Notes: generated by a model from the sequence alone, not told the origin. Counted from the stretch's first letter, positions 16,995 to 25,736 are shown. The stretch: 64,000 bases of DNA from Kaiparowitsia implicata GSE-PSE-MK54-09C (GCA_019359435.1 JAHHHI010000061.1:79482-143481), one strand, 5' to 3'. Numbers and translations are program-made.

Positions 16995-17720
16995 CTACCA
17001 GGGGCGCTCTTCCAGCTCGACCGTCTTGTCCATCGGCATGCCCAGCTTTTCGTAGAAGGCACGACGCATGCGACGGTCCTTGTCCTGAACGCGCCAAGCC
17101 CGCTTGGCGACTTCTTCACCGTCTTCCTGAGGAATGACAACGATGCCGTCGTCGTCGGCAATTACGCCGTCGCCGGGACGGACGTAAACGCCGCCGCAGG
17201 TGATCGGCTTGCCCATGGAGGACAGTTCGAGCCGGCCTGCCATGTGTCGCATCGAGCGCACTGAGCAGAACACCGGATCCTTCTGCATGATGCACTCGCC
17301 CGAGTCACGGCAGGCGCCATCGATTACGAAGCCCACCGAACCCTTGACGCGGGCATCGAGCAGGTTGTTGGAGCCGAGCAGGCCGCAACGGGACTGTTTG
17401 GTGTCGATCACATGCACCTCGTCGGGGGCACCGAAGCTGTGGCCAGCGGGCCAGAGCGCGTCCGGGTGGCTGGAGCGGTCGGGATTGCGCTTGTATTGGC
17501 GATCGTCGAACTCCTCATAGCTCATTGCCGGGATGGTGCGGTTGATGATGTTGAACTCGGCGGTGGTGGCGATGCCGGCAAAGAAGATGCCAGGGAACAT
17601 CGGGCGCAGCCGGGGGTCCATCTCATAAGTGTTCATATAGCCCATGGAGTCGAGGGCGTCGGTGACATCTGAGGTACGTACCTTGCGAAGGATCTCGAGG
17701 GTACTGGAGCTGATGGCCAT
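16995..17720 (-). CDS. RraA-family protein (HMG/CHA aldolase-like), copy 1
   Basis: The 241-residue product has the RraA/DlpA fold signature: the substrate and Mg-binding Arg-Asp in VIDGACRDSGE, and the C-terminal GDGVIADDDGIVVIPQE, in which Asp binds metal. True RraA of enterics is about 160 residues. The longer forms are often 4-hydroxy-4-methyl-2-oxoglutarate / 4-carboxy-4-hydroxy-2-oxoadipate aldolases or oxaloacetate decarboxylases, releasing pyruvate. It has AAAGGA before its ATG and lies between the importer ATPase and dld genes. A retro-aldol or decarboxylation step feeding pyruvate or lactate is therefore the best guess. Confidence 0.82.
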   Translation of the reverse strand: MAISSSTLEILRKVRTSDVTDALDSMGYMNTYEMDPRLRPMFPGIFFAGIATTAEFNIINRTIPAMSYEEFDDRQYKRNPDRSSHPDALWPAGHSFGAPDEVHVIDTKQSRCGLLGSNNLLDARVKGSVGFVIDGACRDSGECIMQKDPVFCSVRSMRHMAGRLELSSMGKPITCGGVYVRPGDGVIADDDGIVVIPQEDGEEVAKRAWRVQDKDRRMRRAFYEKLGMPMDKTVELEERPW

Positions 17721-17777
17721 GGTCGTTTCCTTTGGTGGTAAAGAGGTGCGGGCGGCGGCGCGGAGGCCGAGCCGAAT

Positions 17778-18956
17778 TCAAAGCAGGATCGACAGGCCGG
17801 TCTCGCCGTCGAAGAAGTGCATGCGTCCGGTATCGAGACGCACTGTCACGGTCTGCCCGAGTCGTACGTCGCTTTTGGCCGTGAAGCGGGCGACGCATCG
17901 CGACTTTCCCGCTTCCGCCTTGATCTCGTCGAGGCTGTCGGAGCTGCGGATTTCGGCCGCCTGGGCGTCGATCCCCAGATGCACGATGACGTCGGAGCCG
18001 AGCGCCTCCACGAGGCTGACCTGAGCGGTGATGCAATCGTCGGGATCGGCCTGCTGCACGGTGGAGGCCTCGACGATATCCTCGGGGCGGATGCCGACGA
18101 TGATGCGCTTACCGGCGTAGCGGCTGAGGCCGGCATGCTCGGCGCGGCTCTGCGCCGGCATCTTGAGGAGGTGGCTGCCGAGCCGAACCGCCAGCGTATC
18201 CCCCTGCCCTTCCAGCTCCGCCCAGTAGAGGTTCATGGTCGGCGAGCCGATGAAGGCGGCCACGAAAGTGTTGCGCGGCTTGTTGTAAATGTTGGACGGC
18301 GTATCCACCTGCTGCAGCACGCCGTCCTTGAGCAGTGCGACGCGGTGGCCCATTGTCAGCGCCTCGACCTGGTCATGGGTGACATAGATGGTGGTCACCC
18401 CCAACCGGTGCTGCAGCGAGGCGATCTCGGCGCGCATCTGCACACGCAGCTTGGCGTCGAGGTTGGACAGCGGCTCGTCCATGAGGAATACGGCCGGCTG
18501 GCGCACTATGGCGCGCCCCATAGCGACGCGCTGGCGTTGCCCGCCCGACAGCTGTCCAGGGCGGCGCTTGAGGTAGGCGTCCAGTTCGAGGATGCGGGCT
18601 GCCTCCTGCACGCGCTTGTCAATCTCAGCCTTGGGCAGCTTAGCGATCTGCAGCGGGAAGGCGATGTTGTCGTAGACGGTCATGTGCGGATAGAGCGCAT
18701 AGGACTGGAACACCATGGCGATGTCGCGGTCCTTGGGATGGGTATCGTTGACGAAATCGTCGCCGATCCACACCGCGCCATCGGATATTTCTTCGAGCCC
18801 GGCGATCATGCGCAGCGCGGTGGACTTGCCGCAGCCCGAGGGTCCGACCAGCACGAGGAATTCACCGTCCTCGACATCGAGGGAGACCCCGTTGACCGCG
18901 CGGAGCGATCCTCCGGCATAGGTCTTGGTCAGATTCTGAAGAGTTACGCTGGCCAT
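17778..18956 (-). CDS. Carbohydrate ABC transporter ATP-binding protein (UgpC/MalK/SmoK class)
   Basis: This 392-residue ATPase has Walker A GPSGCGKST, signature LSGGQRQRVAMGRAIVR, Walker B FLMDEPLSNLDAKLR and the switch His in TIYVTHDQVEALTMG. A C-terminal TOBE/MalK regulatory domain (GIRPEDI, VEALGSDVIVHLG) is present. It drives import by the two MalF/MalG-type permeases encoded just upstream. MalK-type ATPases sometimes serve several importers in alphaproteobacteria. The start has GGAGT seven bases upstream. Confidence 0.93.
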   Translation of the reverse strand: MASVTLQNLTKTYAGGSLRAVNGVSLDVEDGEFLVLVGPSGCGKSTALRMIAGLEEISDGAVWIGDDFVNDTHPKDRDIAMVFQSYALYPHMTVYDNIAFPLQIAKLPKAEIDKRVQEAARILELDAYLKRRPGQLSGGQRQRVAMGRAIVRQPAVFLMDEPLSNLDAKLRVQMRAEIASLQHRLGVTTIYVTHDQVEALTMGHRVALLKDGVLQQVDTPSNIYNKPRNTFVAAFIGSPTMNLYWAELEGQGDTLAVRLGSHLLKMPAQSRAEHAGLSRYAGKRIIVGIRPEDIVEASTVQQADPDDCITAQVSLVEALGSDVIVHLGIDAQAAEIRSSDSLDEIKAEAGKSRCVARFTAKSDVRLGQTVTVRLDTGRMHFFDGETGLSILL

Positions 18957-18972
18957 GGTTTACTCCGACCGA

Positions 18973-19869
18973 TCACTTGAAGCCTTGGGTAGCGATGCCC
19001 TTGGTGAGCAGTCGCTGGGACGCCAGAAAGAAGCCGAGCACCGGCCCAATGGACACCAGCACCATTGCGAAAAGACCACCGAAGGAAGAGGCGCCGCCGC
19101 TGGGGTCCAGGAACAGCCGCAGGGCGACCGGTACGGTCATGCGGTCGGTATCGGTCAGGTAAATGAGCTGGCTGAAGAAGTCGTTGTAGGTGTTGATAAA
19201 GGTAAAGACCGCGGTGGTGGCCAGTGCCGGCATAGATAGCGGCAGGATGATGCGCCAGTACCGCTGCCAGTAAGACGCGCCGTCGACGACCGCCGCTTGT
19301 TCCAGTTCGCTGGGCAGCGAGCGCATGAACTGCACCATCAGGAAGATGAAGAAGGCATCATGCGCCAGGAATTTGGGCACGATCAGCGGCAGGATGGTGT
19401 TCACCCAGCCGATGTTGAGAAAGAAAATGTATTGTGGGATGAGCTGCACGTGGATCGGCAGCATCATGGTGCCGAGCATGATGGCGAACAGGAACCATTT
19501 GCCGCGGAATTCAAGCCGCGCGAAGGCGTAGGCTGCCATCGAGCAGGCGATCAGGTTGCCCACGATGGCCAGCGCACACAGCACGAACGAGTTGATGTAG
19601 AACTGCGTGAAGGTCAGGTTGCCGTAGAGCTGCCAGCCGCGGATGAAGTTATCCAGCGTCCAGGTAGTGGGTATGAAGCCCATGTCGCCGAAGATTTCGG
19701 CTTCCGGCCGGAAGGCGCTGAACACCATCCAGATCACCGGGTAGAGCATCACACCGAGGATGGCGATGAGCAGCAGGTGCAGGCCGACCCCCCTGAGCAG
19801 GCGCCGCGTTTCGCGCCGGCGGCGCTGCGCTTGCAGCAGCTCCGGATCGTAGGTCTTAGCGGTCGCCAT
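18973..19869 (-). CDS. Carbohydrate ABC transporter permease, MalG class
   Basis: This 298-residue inner-membrane protein has a long cytoplasmic N-terminus, six predicted membrane helices and the EAA loop LEQAAVVDGASYWQRYWRIILPLSMPALAT that docks to the ATPase. It overlaps the 3' end of the MalF-type gene by 14 nt, so the two subunits are translated together. It forms the translocation pathway for the sugar bound by the protein encoded at 20941-22290. Confidence 0.93.
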   Translation of the reverse strand: MATAKTYDPELLQAQRRRRETRRLLRGVGLHLLLIAILGVMLYPVIWMVFSAFRPEAEIFGDMGFIPTTWTLDNFIRGWQLYGNLTFTQFYINSFVLCALAIVGNLIACSMAAYAFARLEFRGKWFLFAIMLGTMMLPIHVQLIPQYIFFLNIGWVNTILPLIVPKFLAHDAFFIFLMVQFMRSLPSELEQAAVVDGASYWQRYWRIILPLSMPALATTAVFTFINTYNDFFSQLIYLTDTDRMTVPVALRLFLDPSGGASSFGGLFAMVLVSIGPVLGFFLASQRLLTKGIATQGFK

Positions 19870-20833
19870 AGAACACCCAATAGCGCGAGGACCAGAACAT
19901 CAGCGCCGTTGCCAGCCCGATGGCGATCAGCAGGATCCAGGCCATAGCCGAGGCGTAGCCCATCTGCAGTTGCTGGAAGGCCTGCTGATAGAGATAGAGG
20001 GAATAGAGCAGCGTGGCGTCGACCGGCCCGCCGCGGCCGTTGGAGACCACGAAGGCCTGCGTGAACGACTGGAACGAGTTGATTAGCAGCAGCACGGTAT
20101 TGAAGAAGATCACCGGGGTGATCAGCGGCAGGGTAATGCGGCGGAAACGCTGCCAGGCATTGGCGCCGTCGATGGAGGCGGCCTCGTAGTAGGATTCCGG
20201 AATCTGGCGCAGCGCGGCGAGGAAGATCACCATGGAGGCCCCGAAGGTCCACACATTGAGGGTGATCACCGATGGCAGCGCAAAGGTGGGGTTGTTGATC
20301 CAGCCGCGCCCGGCAATGCCGAACCAGCCCAGTATGTCATTGACCACGCCGCGCTCGCCAAACACTTCCTTCCACAAGAGGCCGATGCCGACGCTGGCCC
20401 CGATCAGGGACGGGACGTAAAAGAGCGAGCGGTAGATGGCGAGGCCGCGCAGGCCGCGATTGAGCACGGCAGCGATGGTCAACGAAAACAGCAGCACCAG
20501 CGGGACCGAGAAACCGACATACTTCAACGTCACCCAGATTGAGGTGATGAAACGCCGGTCGGAGGTGAACAGGCGGACATAGTTGTCGAGACCGATCCAG
20601 GTGGGAAAGCCGATGACCGCGTAGTTGGTGAAGCTGAGATAGAGCGATGCCAGCATCGGCAGTGCGGTTATCAGCACGATACCGGCAAGCCAGGGCAGCA
20701 GGAACAGATAGGCCGCGCGGTTCTCGGCTTTCTTGAAGGCCGATCCGGTCCTGTTGGTCGGAATGACCCGCACCGGCCGGCCCGCCTCGGCCGCCGTCAG
20801 CACCGTGTTGTTTGAGGCATCGACTGTGCTCAT
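19856..20833 (-). CDS. Carbohydrate ABC transporter permease, MalF/UgpA class
   Basis: The ATG at 20833 is chosen because AGGTGG lies eight bases upstream; the in-frame GTG at 20845 overlaps that ribosome site. The 325 residues contain a short cytoplasmic tail, six membrane helices and the EAA loop SYYEAASIDGANAWQRFRRITLPLI. It pairs with the MalG-type permease with which it overlaps. It lacks the large periplasmic domain of enteric MalF, as is usual for the Ugp-like branch. Confidence 0.92.
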   Translation of the reverse strand: MSTVDASNNTVLTAAEAGRPVRVIPTNRTGSAFKKAENRAAYLFLLPWLAGIVLITALPMLASLYLSFTNYAVIGFPTWIGLDNYVRLFTSDRRFITSIWVTLKYVGFSVPLVLLFSLTIAAVLNRGLRGLAIYRSLFYVPSLIGASVGIGLLWKEVFGERGVVNDILGWFGIAGRGWINNPTFALPSVITLNVWTFGASMVIFLAALRQIPESYYEAASIDGANAWQRFRRITLPLITPVIFFNTVLLLINSFQSFTQAFVVSNGRGGPVDATLLYSLYLYQQAFQQLQMGYASAMAWILLIAIGLATALMFWSSRYWVFYGDR

Positions 20834-20906
20834 TTGAACGCCCACCTCGCGCCATACGAATGTCGACGAGCGGCCACTCTCAGGGAGCTCATCAAGTAGT
20901 TGGGGG

Positions 20907-20931
20907 GTGCGGGCCGATCATCGGCCCGCAC
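20907..20931 (-). other. Strong intercistronic hairpin downstream of the sugar-binding-protein gene
   Basis: A 12-bp perfect inverted repeat (GTGCGGGCCGAT and its complement, one base between) lies between the binding-protein stop and the MalF-type gene, flanked by C-runs and G-runs. There is no T-tract. Like the hairpin at 5087 it probably protects the binding-protein mRNA or attenuates transcription so that this protein is made in excess. Confidence 0.65.
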
Positions 20932-20940
20932 GGGGGGTGT

Positions 20941-22290
20941 TTAGCGCGGTGCAGCCTGATCAAGCTGCTGCTGCAGCTCGGAGATCAGCATGTCGGCACC
21001 TTCTTCGACGCTCAGCTGGCCGAAGGCCACCGCATCGTAGGAGCGGTTGAGCACGTCGGTCATCGCCTGGTAGCCACCGGCCGGCCACAGCACAGGCTTG
21101 GCAGTCTCGACGACCTCGTTGTAGAGCTCGATCAGCCGGACCTGGGTGGGCTGGGTGTCTGGGCTTTCGGCCTGCGCAATGGCTAGTTCGGGAATGGCCA
21201 CGACGCCATTGTCGGACTGGTAGATGCCGGCGGCCTCGGGGTCCTGGGTCCAGTAATTGATCCATGCGGCGGTAGCCGGGAGCTGCTCGGCGGTGCAATT
21301 GGCGCCGATGGCGATGCCGTTGGAGCCCAGGTCCATGCCCACCGTGCCGTCTTCACCCACCGGATAGGGGCGGGTGTTGATGGTGGCACCGGGATTGACC
21401 GTGTCGGTCACGGTCTGCACCGAGCCGAGCTGGTTCGGCGGCCGGTTGGTGGTGTATCCGCGACCATTGGCGAGGTTGGATTCCTCGACCAGCGCACTGT
21501 TCTCGCTGATCATGCCTTCGGGCGACTCGGTGACGCCCTCGTTGCGCAGGGCTTCCCAGTAGTTGAACCACTTGATGGCCACATCGCGGGAGAAGGCAAC
21601 CTTGGAGCCGTCGAAAACCTTCTCACCATGCGACTGCACCCATGGCACGAAGGCATCCGGCTCACGGCCCATATTGTGGGTCGCGACGGCGCCTTCCGGC
21701 AGCGTGGGCTGGATGGCCCGCAGGTGGTCGGCATATTCGGTCCAAGTGTAGGGCCATTCGATCGGCTCGACCCCGGCGGCAACGGCGTTTTCGAGCATCT
21801 GCTCGTTATACATCAGCGCGAAATAGAAAACGCCATGCGGGATCATGTAGAGATTGCCGTCGGCACCGCGGGCCGCGTTCATCACCGATTCCGGAATGCC
21901 GGTGATATCCAGCGTTCCATTGGCCACCAGATCATCGAGCGGCATCAGGATGTCCGGACGGGCATAGGTGGCCATCCAGCGCGACTGCATAGTGATGGCA
22001 CAGGGCTGGTTGTTGCCGGTGGACTGGATCGTCAGGCGTTCCCAGTAGGGCGCGAAGTCGGCGTTTTCTCGCACGACCGAAACACCCGGGTTCTTCTCCT
22101 CGAACAGCTGGATGATCTTATCGGTCTTTTCATTGCGGACTTGGCCGCCCCACCAGCTGAAGCGAATTTCGCCCTGAAGGCCTTCGCTCTGCGCATTCAC
22201 CCCAACCGGTACCGCCGCCAGCGTCAGCGCCAGGATCGACGCGGCCAGTAGCGGACGCACACCTCTTTTCAGAACTCTCGTGCTTTGCAT
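20941..22290 (-). CDS. Extracellular sugar-binding protein of an ABC importer (family 1)
   Basis: The start at 22290 follows GGGAGGAAACC; an earlier in-frame ATG at 22308 has no ribosome site. The 449-residue precursor has a Sec signal (MQSTRVLKRGVRPLLAASIL through VGVNAQS). A family 1 binding-protein fold follows, with IRFSWWGGQVRNEKTDKIIQ and the hinge region typical of UgpB/MalE relatives. Aromatic residues such as WW and YWERL probably stack on sugar rings. It is the first gene of the importer operon, and a 14-bp operator-like element lies about 130 bp upstream. Confidence 0.92.
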   Translation of the reverse strand: MQSTRVLKRGVRPLLAASILALTLAAVPVGVNAQSEGLQGEIRFSWWGGQVRNEKTDKIIQLFEEKNPGVSVVRENADFAPYWERLTIQSTGNNQPCAITMQSRWMATYARPDILMPLDDLVANGTLDITGIPESVMNAARGADGNLYMIPHGVFYFALMYNEQMLENAVAAGVEPIEWPYTWTEYADHLRAIQPTLPEGAVATHNMGREPDAFVPWVQSHGEKVFDGSKVAFSRDVAIKWFNYWEALRNEGVTESPEGMISENSALVEESNLANGRGYTTNRPPNQLGSVQTVTDTVNPGATINTRPYPVGEDGTVGMDLGSNGIAIGANCTAEQLPATAAWINYWTQDPEAAGIYQSDNGVVAIPELAIAQAESPDTQPTQVRLIELYNEVVETAKPVLWPAGGYQAMTDVLNRSYDAVAFGQLSVEEGADMLISELQQQLDQAAPR

Positions 22291-22421
22291 GGTTTCCTCC
22301 CGTTGCAATCTCTGCCGCCCGATGCACCAGCTTTTGGCCAGTGATTTCGGACTTGATGCGGATCAGTACGCCGACCGTTCCCCTCCCGGGACCAGCCTCC
22401 CTCGCCTGCTTCACAGTTTCA

Positions 22422-22437
22422 TTCTTGTATGCAAGAC
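22422..22437. promoter_or_regulatory. FCD/GntR-type operator in front of the sugar importer operon
   Basis: TCTTGTATGCAAGA (22423-22436) is a near-perfect palindrome that occurs identically at 25655-25668 and 26515-26528. The TTGTAnnCAA-like core matches the kind of site bound by FCD-subfamily GntR regulators, and such a regulator is encoded at 25737-26441. The position, 133 bp upstream of the binding-protein gene, fits promoter control. A weaker relative, CTTGTATGCAAC, is found at 22611-22622. Confidence 0.72.
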
Positions 22438-22629
22438 CGCTTATGTCAACGGTCATCTCTTGTTAATTTTCACACCTGACGACAGAAAAAGCCCACTGTA
22501 AAATCTCAACAAATGACAAAAAATGTCAGCATTTTACCCGCCAGACCCGCGGCATTGGACAGATCTCTGCTTCGCTCAAGCCGTCAAATCCAAAGTCGCC
22601 TCGCGCAGCGCTTGTATGCAACTACTTGG

Positions 22630-22926
22630 TCAGCTGACGAGGTCGTCCGGCCGTTTCATGAACCAGTCCCATCGCGATACCTCCAGCGTTTCAAACACCC
22701 CTTCGACCCAGTACGGATCGGCGCGAGCAAAATCCTCGGCGGCCTGCAGGCTGGCTGCCCGCATGACAATCATGCTGCCAATGGGCTCGCCTGCCGCATC
22801 GAGATAGGGGCCGGCGAGCACCAGGTCGTCCTCCAGAGCCGCATAATAGGCGCGATGCTGTGGACGGAACTGCAGGCGCAGGCCGATCCCGTCCGTCTTG
22901 TCGCGACCGCTGACGATGAACAGCAT
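22630..22926 (-). CDS. YciI-like small protein
   Basis: This 98-residue YciI-family protein (ferredoxin-like fold) begins MLFIVSGRDKTDG. It has the family's conserved His and Asp (RPQHRAYY, DDLVLAGPYLDAAGEPIGSMIV, ADPYWVEGVFETLEV). YciI-like proteins sit in many catabolic operons and are proposed to be small isomerases or hydrolases, as in muconolactone isomerase-like folds. The ribosome site GGAGGAG is near-perfect. It is the last gene of the operon starting at 25578, 15 bp after the dehydrogenase gene. Confidence 0.82.
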   Translation of the reverse strand: MLFIVSGRDKTDGIGLRLQFRPQHRAYYAALEDDLVLAGPYLDAAGEPIGSMIVMRAASLQAAEDFARADPYWVEGVFETLEVSRWDWFMKRPDDLVS

Positions 22927-22941
22927 GTACTCCTCCGCTTT

Positions 22942-23838
22942 CTAGGGCATCTGATAGAGGCGGGAGACCGAAGCCCCGTCCTCCATCTCGTTACCCGCCT
23001 CGGCGTAACGGTGATACTGGCGGATGGCGACATCGAGCAGGGGCAGGTCCAGCCCCAGGTCTTCGACGAAATGGGCGACCGACTTGAGATCCTTGTCCAC
23101 CTGCCGCACATAGCTGCGCGGCGGATCGAAATCCTCGGCGCTCATCTGGGTATAGATGCGCTGCAGGATGGCGCTGTCGGCCAGGCCACCCTTGAGACAG
23201 ACTGGCAGGAGGTCGGGATCGATGCCCGCGGCCTTGCACGTGGCCAGCAGTTCGGCCATCAGGATATAGTTGGCGCCGACGATGGCCTGGTTGAGGATCT
23301 TGGTCTTTTGCCCGGTGCCCAGTTCACCCATACGGGTGACGTTCTGGCCGATTTCGCGCAGGATCGGCTCGACGGCCGAATAGATATCAGTCTCGCCGCC
23401 AGCCATAACGGTGAGCTGGCCCTGCCGCGCCGGCTGCGGACCGCCTGACATCGGTGCGTCGATCCAGTCGGCGCTAAGCTCGTCCTTGAGGCGCTCGGCA
23501 AGCTTCAGTGTGGCCTCGGGCGAGGTCGTCGACAGGTCGATCAGCACCTTGGCGCCCCTTCCGGCCTTGACGAAACCGGCGTCGCCGAAGCAGACGCTTT
23601 CGATCGCCGCATCGCCAAGGACGCAGACCAGCACGACCTCCGCGGACTTCCAGACATCGGTAGGCGAATCTGCCCAGGCAGCGCCGCTGTGCTTGACCTT
23701 GTCGAAGCGTTCGGGCTCGAGGTTCCACACCACGAGTTCGTAGCCCTGCTCTCGCAGGCGTTCGGCAATGGGGGCGCCCATGATGCCGAGCCCGACCATA
23801 CCGAGGCGGGTGTCTTTACCGAACGTGCCGTTTGCCAT
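22942..23838 (-). CDS. 3-Hydroxyisobutyrate dehydrogenase-family NAD(P)-dependent oxidoreductase
   Basis: This 298-residue beta-hydroxyacid dehydrogenase has the N-terminal nucleotide loop MVGLGIMGAPIAERL, substrate-binding DAPMSGGPQPARQGQLTVMAGG, and the catalytic Lys in GTGQKTKILNQAIVGANYI. Family members oxidise or reduce 3-hydroxyisobutyrate, tartronate semialdehyde or 2-hydroxy-branched sugar acids. The ATG lies 3 bp after the amidohydrolase stop. In context it may oxidise a hydroxy acid released by the lactonase-like hydrolase upstream in the operon. Confidence 0.88.
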   Translation of the reverse strand: MANGTFGKDTRLGMVGLGIMGAPIAERLREQGYELVVWNLEPERFDKVKHSGAAWADSPTDVWKSAEVVLVCVLGDAAIESVCFGDAGFVKAGRGAKVLIDLSTTSPEATLKLAERLKDELSADWIDAPMSGGPQPARQGQLTVMAGGETDIYSAVEPILREIGQNVTRMGELGTGQKTKILNQAIVGANYILMAELLATCKAAGIDPDLLPVCLKGGLADSAILQRIYTQMSAEDFDPPRSYVRQVDKDLKSVAHFVEDLGLDLPLLDVAIRQYHRYAEAGNEMEDGASVSRLYQMP

Positions 23839-23841
23839 GCT

Positions 23842-24747
23842 TTAGGCCTTTCCAGTCAGATCGATGCGATAAAGGCGAGCCGCATTGGCCCAGAACAGCG
23901 CATCCCTATCGGCGTCGGGGAAGTCCGCCACGATCGCCGCGAAGCCCGCAAAGATCGTCGAGAAACTGGCGACCAGACTGTCCACGGGGAAGTTGGAGGC
24001 GAACATGCAGCGGTCCACCCTGAAGATGTCGATGGTGTCGGTGACGATGGGGCCGTTCGCCGCCACGGTCCAGGGCTCCCCCTTCTGGCCCAGGCCGGAA
24101 ATCTTGACGGCCACATTGGGGCATTCGGCAACCCGGCGCATGGCGTTGCGCCATCCGGCCAGACCTTCGGCGCTGCGATCGGACGGCAGGCCGGTATGAT
24201 TGATGATGATCTGCGTGTCGGGGAATGCGGCGGCGAGGTCGGCGGCTTCCGGCAGGTGCCACCATGGCGTCTGCAGGTCGAAACTCAATCCGTTTGGCGC
24301 CAGCATAGCAAAGCCCCGGCGGAAGGCGGCATCACCCATGGAGCCAGGCGCCCCGAGGGTGACGTCTTCCGGACGGGCAACGGCCTTGGGCTTGTGACGT
24401 ATGCCGCGCACGAACGGCGTCTGGCGATGGGCTTCCAGCACAGATGCAGCGTCATCGCGATCGAGCCAGGCCTGGGCCACCATGACGCTGGGCAAACCGG
24501 CCTGGCGACGCACCTTCTCCACCCAGGCCACTTCACCCAGCGGGTCTGCCGGGTTCCATTCGGTCTCGATGAAGACGCTGCCTATGATCTCGAAATCGCC
24601 AGCGTCCGCACGATAGTCGGCCGGCAGGTAGTTCTTCTTGATGGCGCTGTAGTCGCCATAGCGAAAAGCCACTGGCCGGTCCGCAAGCCAGGGCAGGTAG
24701 TTGGCCTCGATGTCCCAGAAATGATGATGGGCGTCGATGATCCGCAC
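23842..24747 (-). CDS. Amidohydrolase-family lactonase-like protein
   Basis: The GTG start at 24747 is preceded by GGGGAGA. The 301-residue TIM-barrel protein opens with RIIDAHHHFWDIEANYLPWL, the HxH-type entry of the amidohydrolase_2 group that includes L-fucono-, L-rhamnono- and 2-pyrone-4,6-dicarboxylate lactonases. Later ligands are IIINHTGLPSD (His) and CMFASNFPVDS (Asn/Asp). These enzymes hydrolyse sugar lactones to aldonic acids. A lactonase next to a sugar ABC importer and a hydroxyacid dehydrogenase suggests an oxidative, non-phosphorylating sugar pathway; the sugar is not known. Confidence 0.85.
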   Translation of the reverse strand: MRIIDAHHHFWDIEANYLPWLADRPVAFRYGDYSAIKKNYLPADYRADAGDFEIIGSVFIETEWNPADPLGEVAWVEKVRRQAGLPSVMVAQAWLDRDDAASVLEAHRQTPFVRGIRHKPKAVARPEDVTLGAPGSMGDAAFRRGFAMLAPNGLSFDLQTPWWHLPEAADLAAAFPDTQIIINHTGLPSDRSAEGLAGWRNAMRRVAECPNVAVKISGLGQKGEPWTVAANGPIVTDTIDIFRVDRCMFASNFPVDSLVASFSTIFAGFAAIVADFPDADRDALFWANAARLYRIDLTGKA

Positions 24748-24766
24748 GTCTGTCTCCCCGCGTGTG

Positions 24767-24790
24767 GGGAGGCCGATGGTCCGGCCTCCC
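24767..24790 (-). other. Intercistronic stem-loop between RraA copy 2 and the amidohydrolase gene
   Basis: A 9-bp perfect stem (GGGAGGCCG and complement) with a 6-nt loop lies in the 54-bp gap. No T-run follows. It may set mRNA stability between the two genes. Confidence 0.5.
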
Positions 24791-24801
24791 GTGGACTTGG
24801 C

Positions 24802-25578
24802 CTAGCCTTCGAGGCCGGCGTAGTAGCGGTCGATGGCGTCGGTATCGACGGATTCGTCATGCGGCCGGTTGAGAGCATCATAGCGGCCGCGGCGGGCGCG
24901 CATGTCGGCGATGAGCACCGCCTTAGCGTGCAACGCGGCCTTCTTGGCCACCTCGATCGGCACCACGATGACGCCGTCGTCGTCACAGCCGACGATGTCG
25001 CCCGGACGTACTTGGGCGCCGCCGATGCCGATAATGGTGTTAAGTTCGACCACTTCGATACGACCCGGGATAATGGTGCGGCCGCGCTCGCGGCACACCA
25101 TCGGGGTCTTCTGCATGGTCACTTCGCCGGTGTCGCGGCAATGGCCGTTGGTGACGATACCGACCGCGCCGCTCGCCTGCAGGCCCAGCACGTTTTCCGA
25201 CCCGAAGAAGCCGACCTCGCCGGTGCTGCCGACATCGGTCACCACCACGCTTCCGGGCTTGACCAGATCATTGAGCCCGCGGCCGTTGTGGCCATAGCGA
25301 TTGAACCAGATACCGTGGGCGCCCACGATCTCCTCGGTGGTCTCGAGCGGCCACATCGGCTTATTGGCCGGGACGCAGCGCTGAGTCACCGCTGGCCCCC
25401 AGAACTTCATGCCGAGCCACAAGGGCCGAATTTCCTGGGAGACCAGGCCAATGTTGAAATACCCCAAGCCATCGAGCGCGTCGGCGACGTCAACGACCCG
25501 CAGCGGCTCGAAATACTTGCGGATATGATACGGATCCACTGCGTTCCCGTCAGCATCCTTCGGTTCGTAGCTCGGCAT
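24802..25578 (-). CDS. RraA-family protein (HMG/CHA aldolase-like), copy 2
   Basis: This 258-residue member shows VTNGHCRDTGEVTMQKTP with the Arg-Asp pair and GDIVGCDDDGVIVVP at the metal site. It resembles copies 1 and 3 more than the short copy 4, with a longer N-terminal region and a C-terminal tail (DALNRPHDESVDTD). It is the first gene of an operon continuing with the amidohydrolase, dehydrogenase and YciI genes, and an operator-like element lies 77 bp upstream. An aldolase or decarboxylase role on a branched 2-oxo acid is inferred from the family. Confidence 0.82.
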   Translation of the reverse strand: MPSYEPKDADGNAVDPYHIRKYFEPLRVVDVADALDGLGYFNIGLVSQEIRPLWLGMKFWGPAVTQRCVPANKPMWPLETTEEIVGAHGIWFNRYGHNGRGLNDLVKPGSVVVTDVGSTGEVGFFGSENVLGLQASGAVGIVTNGHCRDTGEVTMQKTPMVCRERGRTIIPGRIEVVELNTIIGIGGAQVRPGDIVGCDDDGVIVVPIEVAKKAALHAKAVLIADMRARRGRYDALNRPHDESVDTDAIDRYYAGLEG

Positions 25579-25653
25579 GACAAAATCCCTTGCTGTCGCG
25601 TTTTCGCGACCATTTGAACGATTTGCGGATGGGCTCCTCCCGTCCAGGTGCTA

Positions 25654-25669
25654 TTCTTGTATGCAAGAA
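25654..25669. promoter_or_regulatory. FCD/GntR-type operator in front of RraA copy 2 operon
   Basis: TTCTTGTATGCAAGAA is the best-conserved example of the element (the 14-bp core is identical at 22423 and 26515). It lies between the stop of the regulator gene (25737) and the start of the RraA gene (25578), where only this operon's promoter needs control. Confidence 0.75.
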
Positions 25670-25736
25670 AATCGCATGTCAACGGCTGGCTGGGTAATAA
25701 TTTCGATCGCCAGCATGCTCGAAGGACGCGCTCGCG

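Noticed and set aside
17817..18980. 387-residue plus-strand open frame
   Set aside because: Antisense shadow of the MalK-type ATPase gene.
22611..22622. CTTGTATGCAAC as a fourth strong FCD operator
   Set aside because: Matches only one full half and lies about 320 bp from the nearest start; kept only as a possible auxiliary site.
23689..25617. 642-residue plus-strand open frame
   Set aside because: It lies antisense across the dehydrogenase, amidohydrolase and RraA genes; His/Gly/Asp-rich composition without family similarity is typical of antisense frames in GC-rich DNA.
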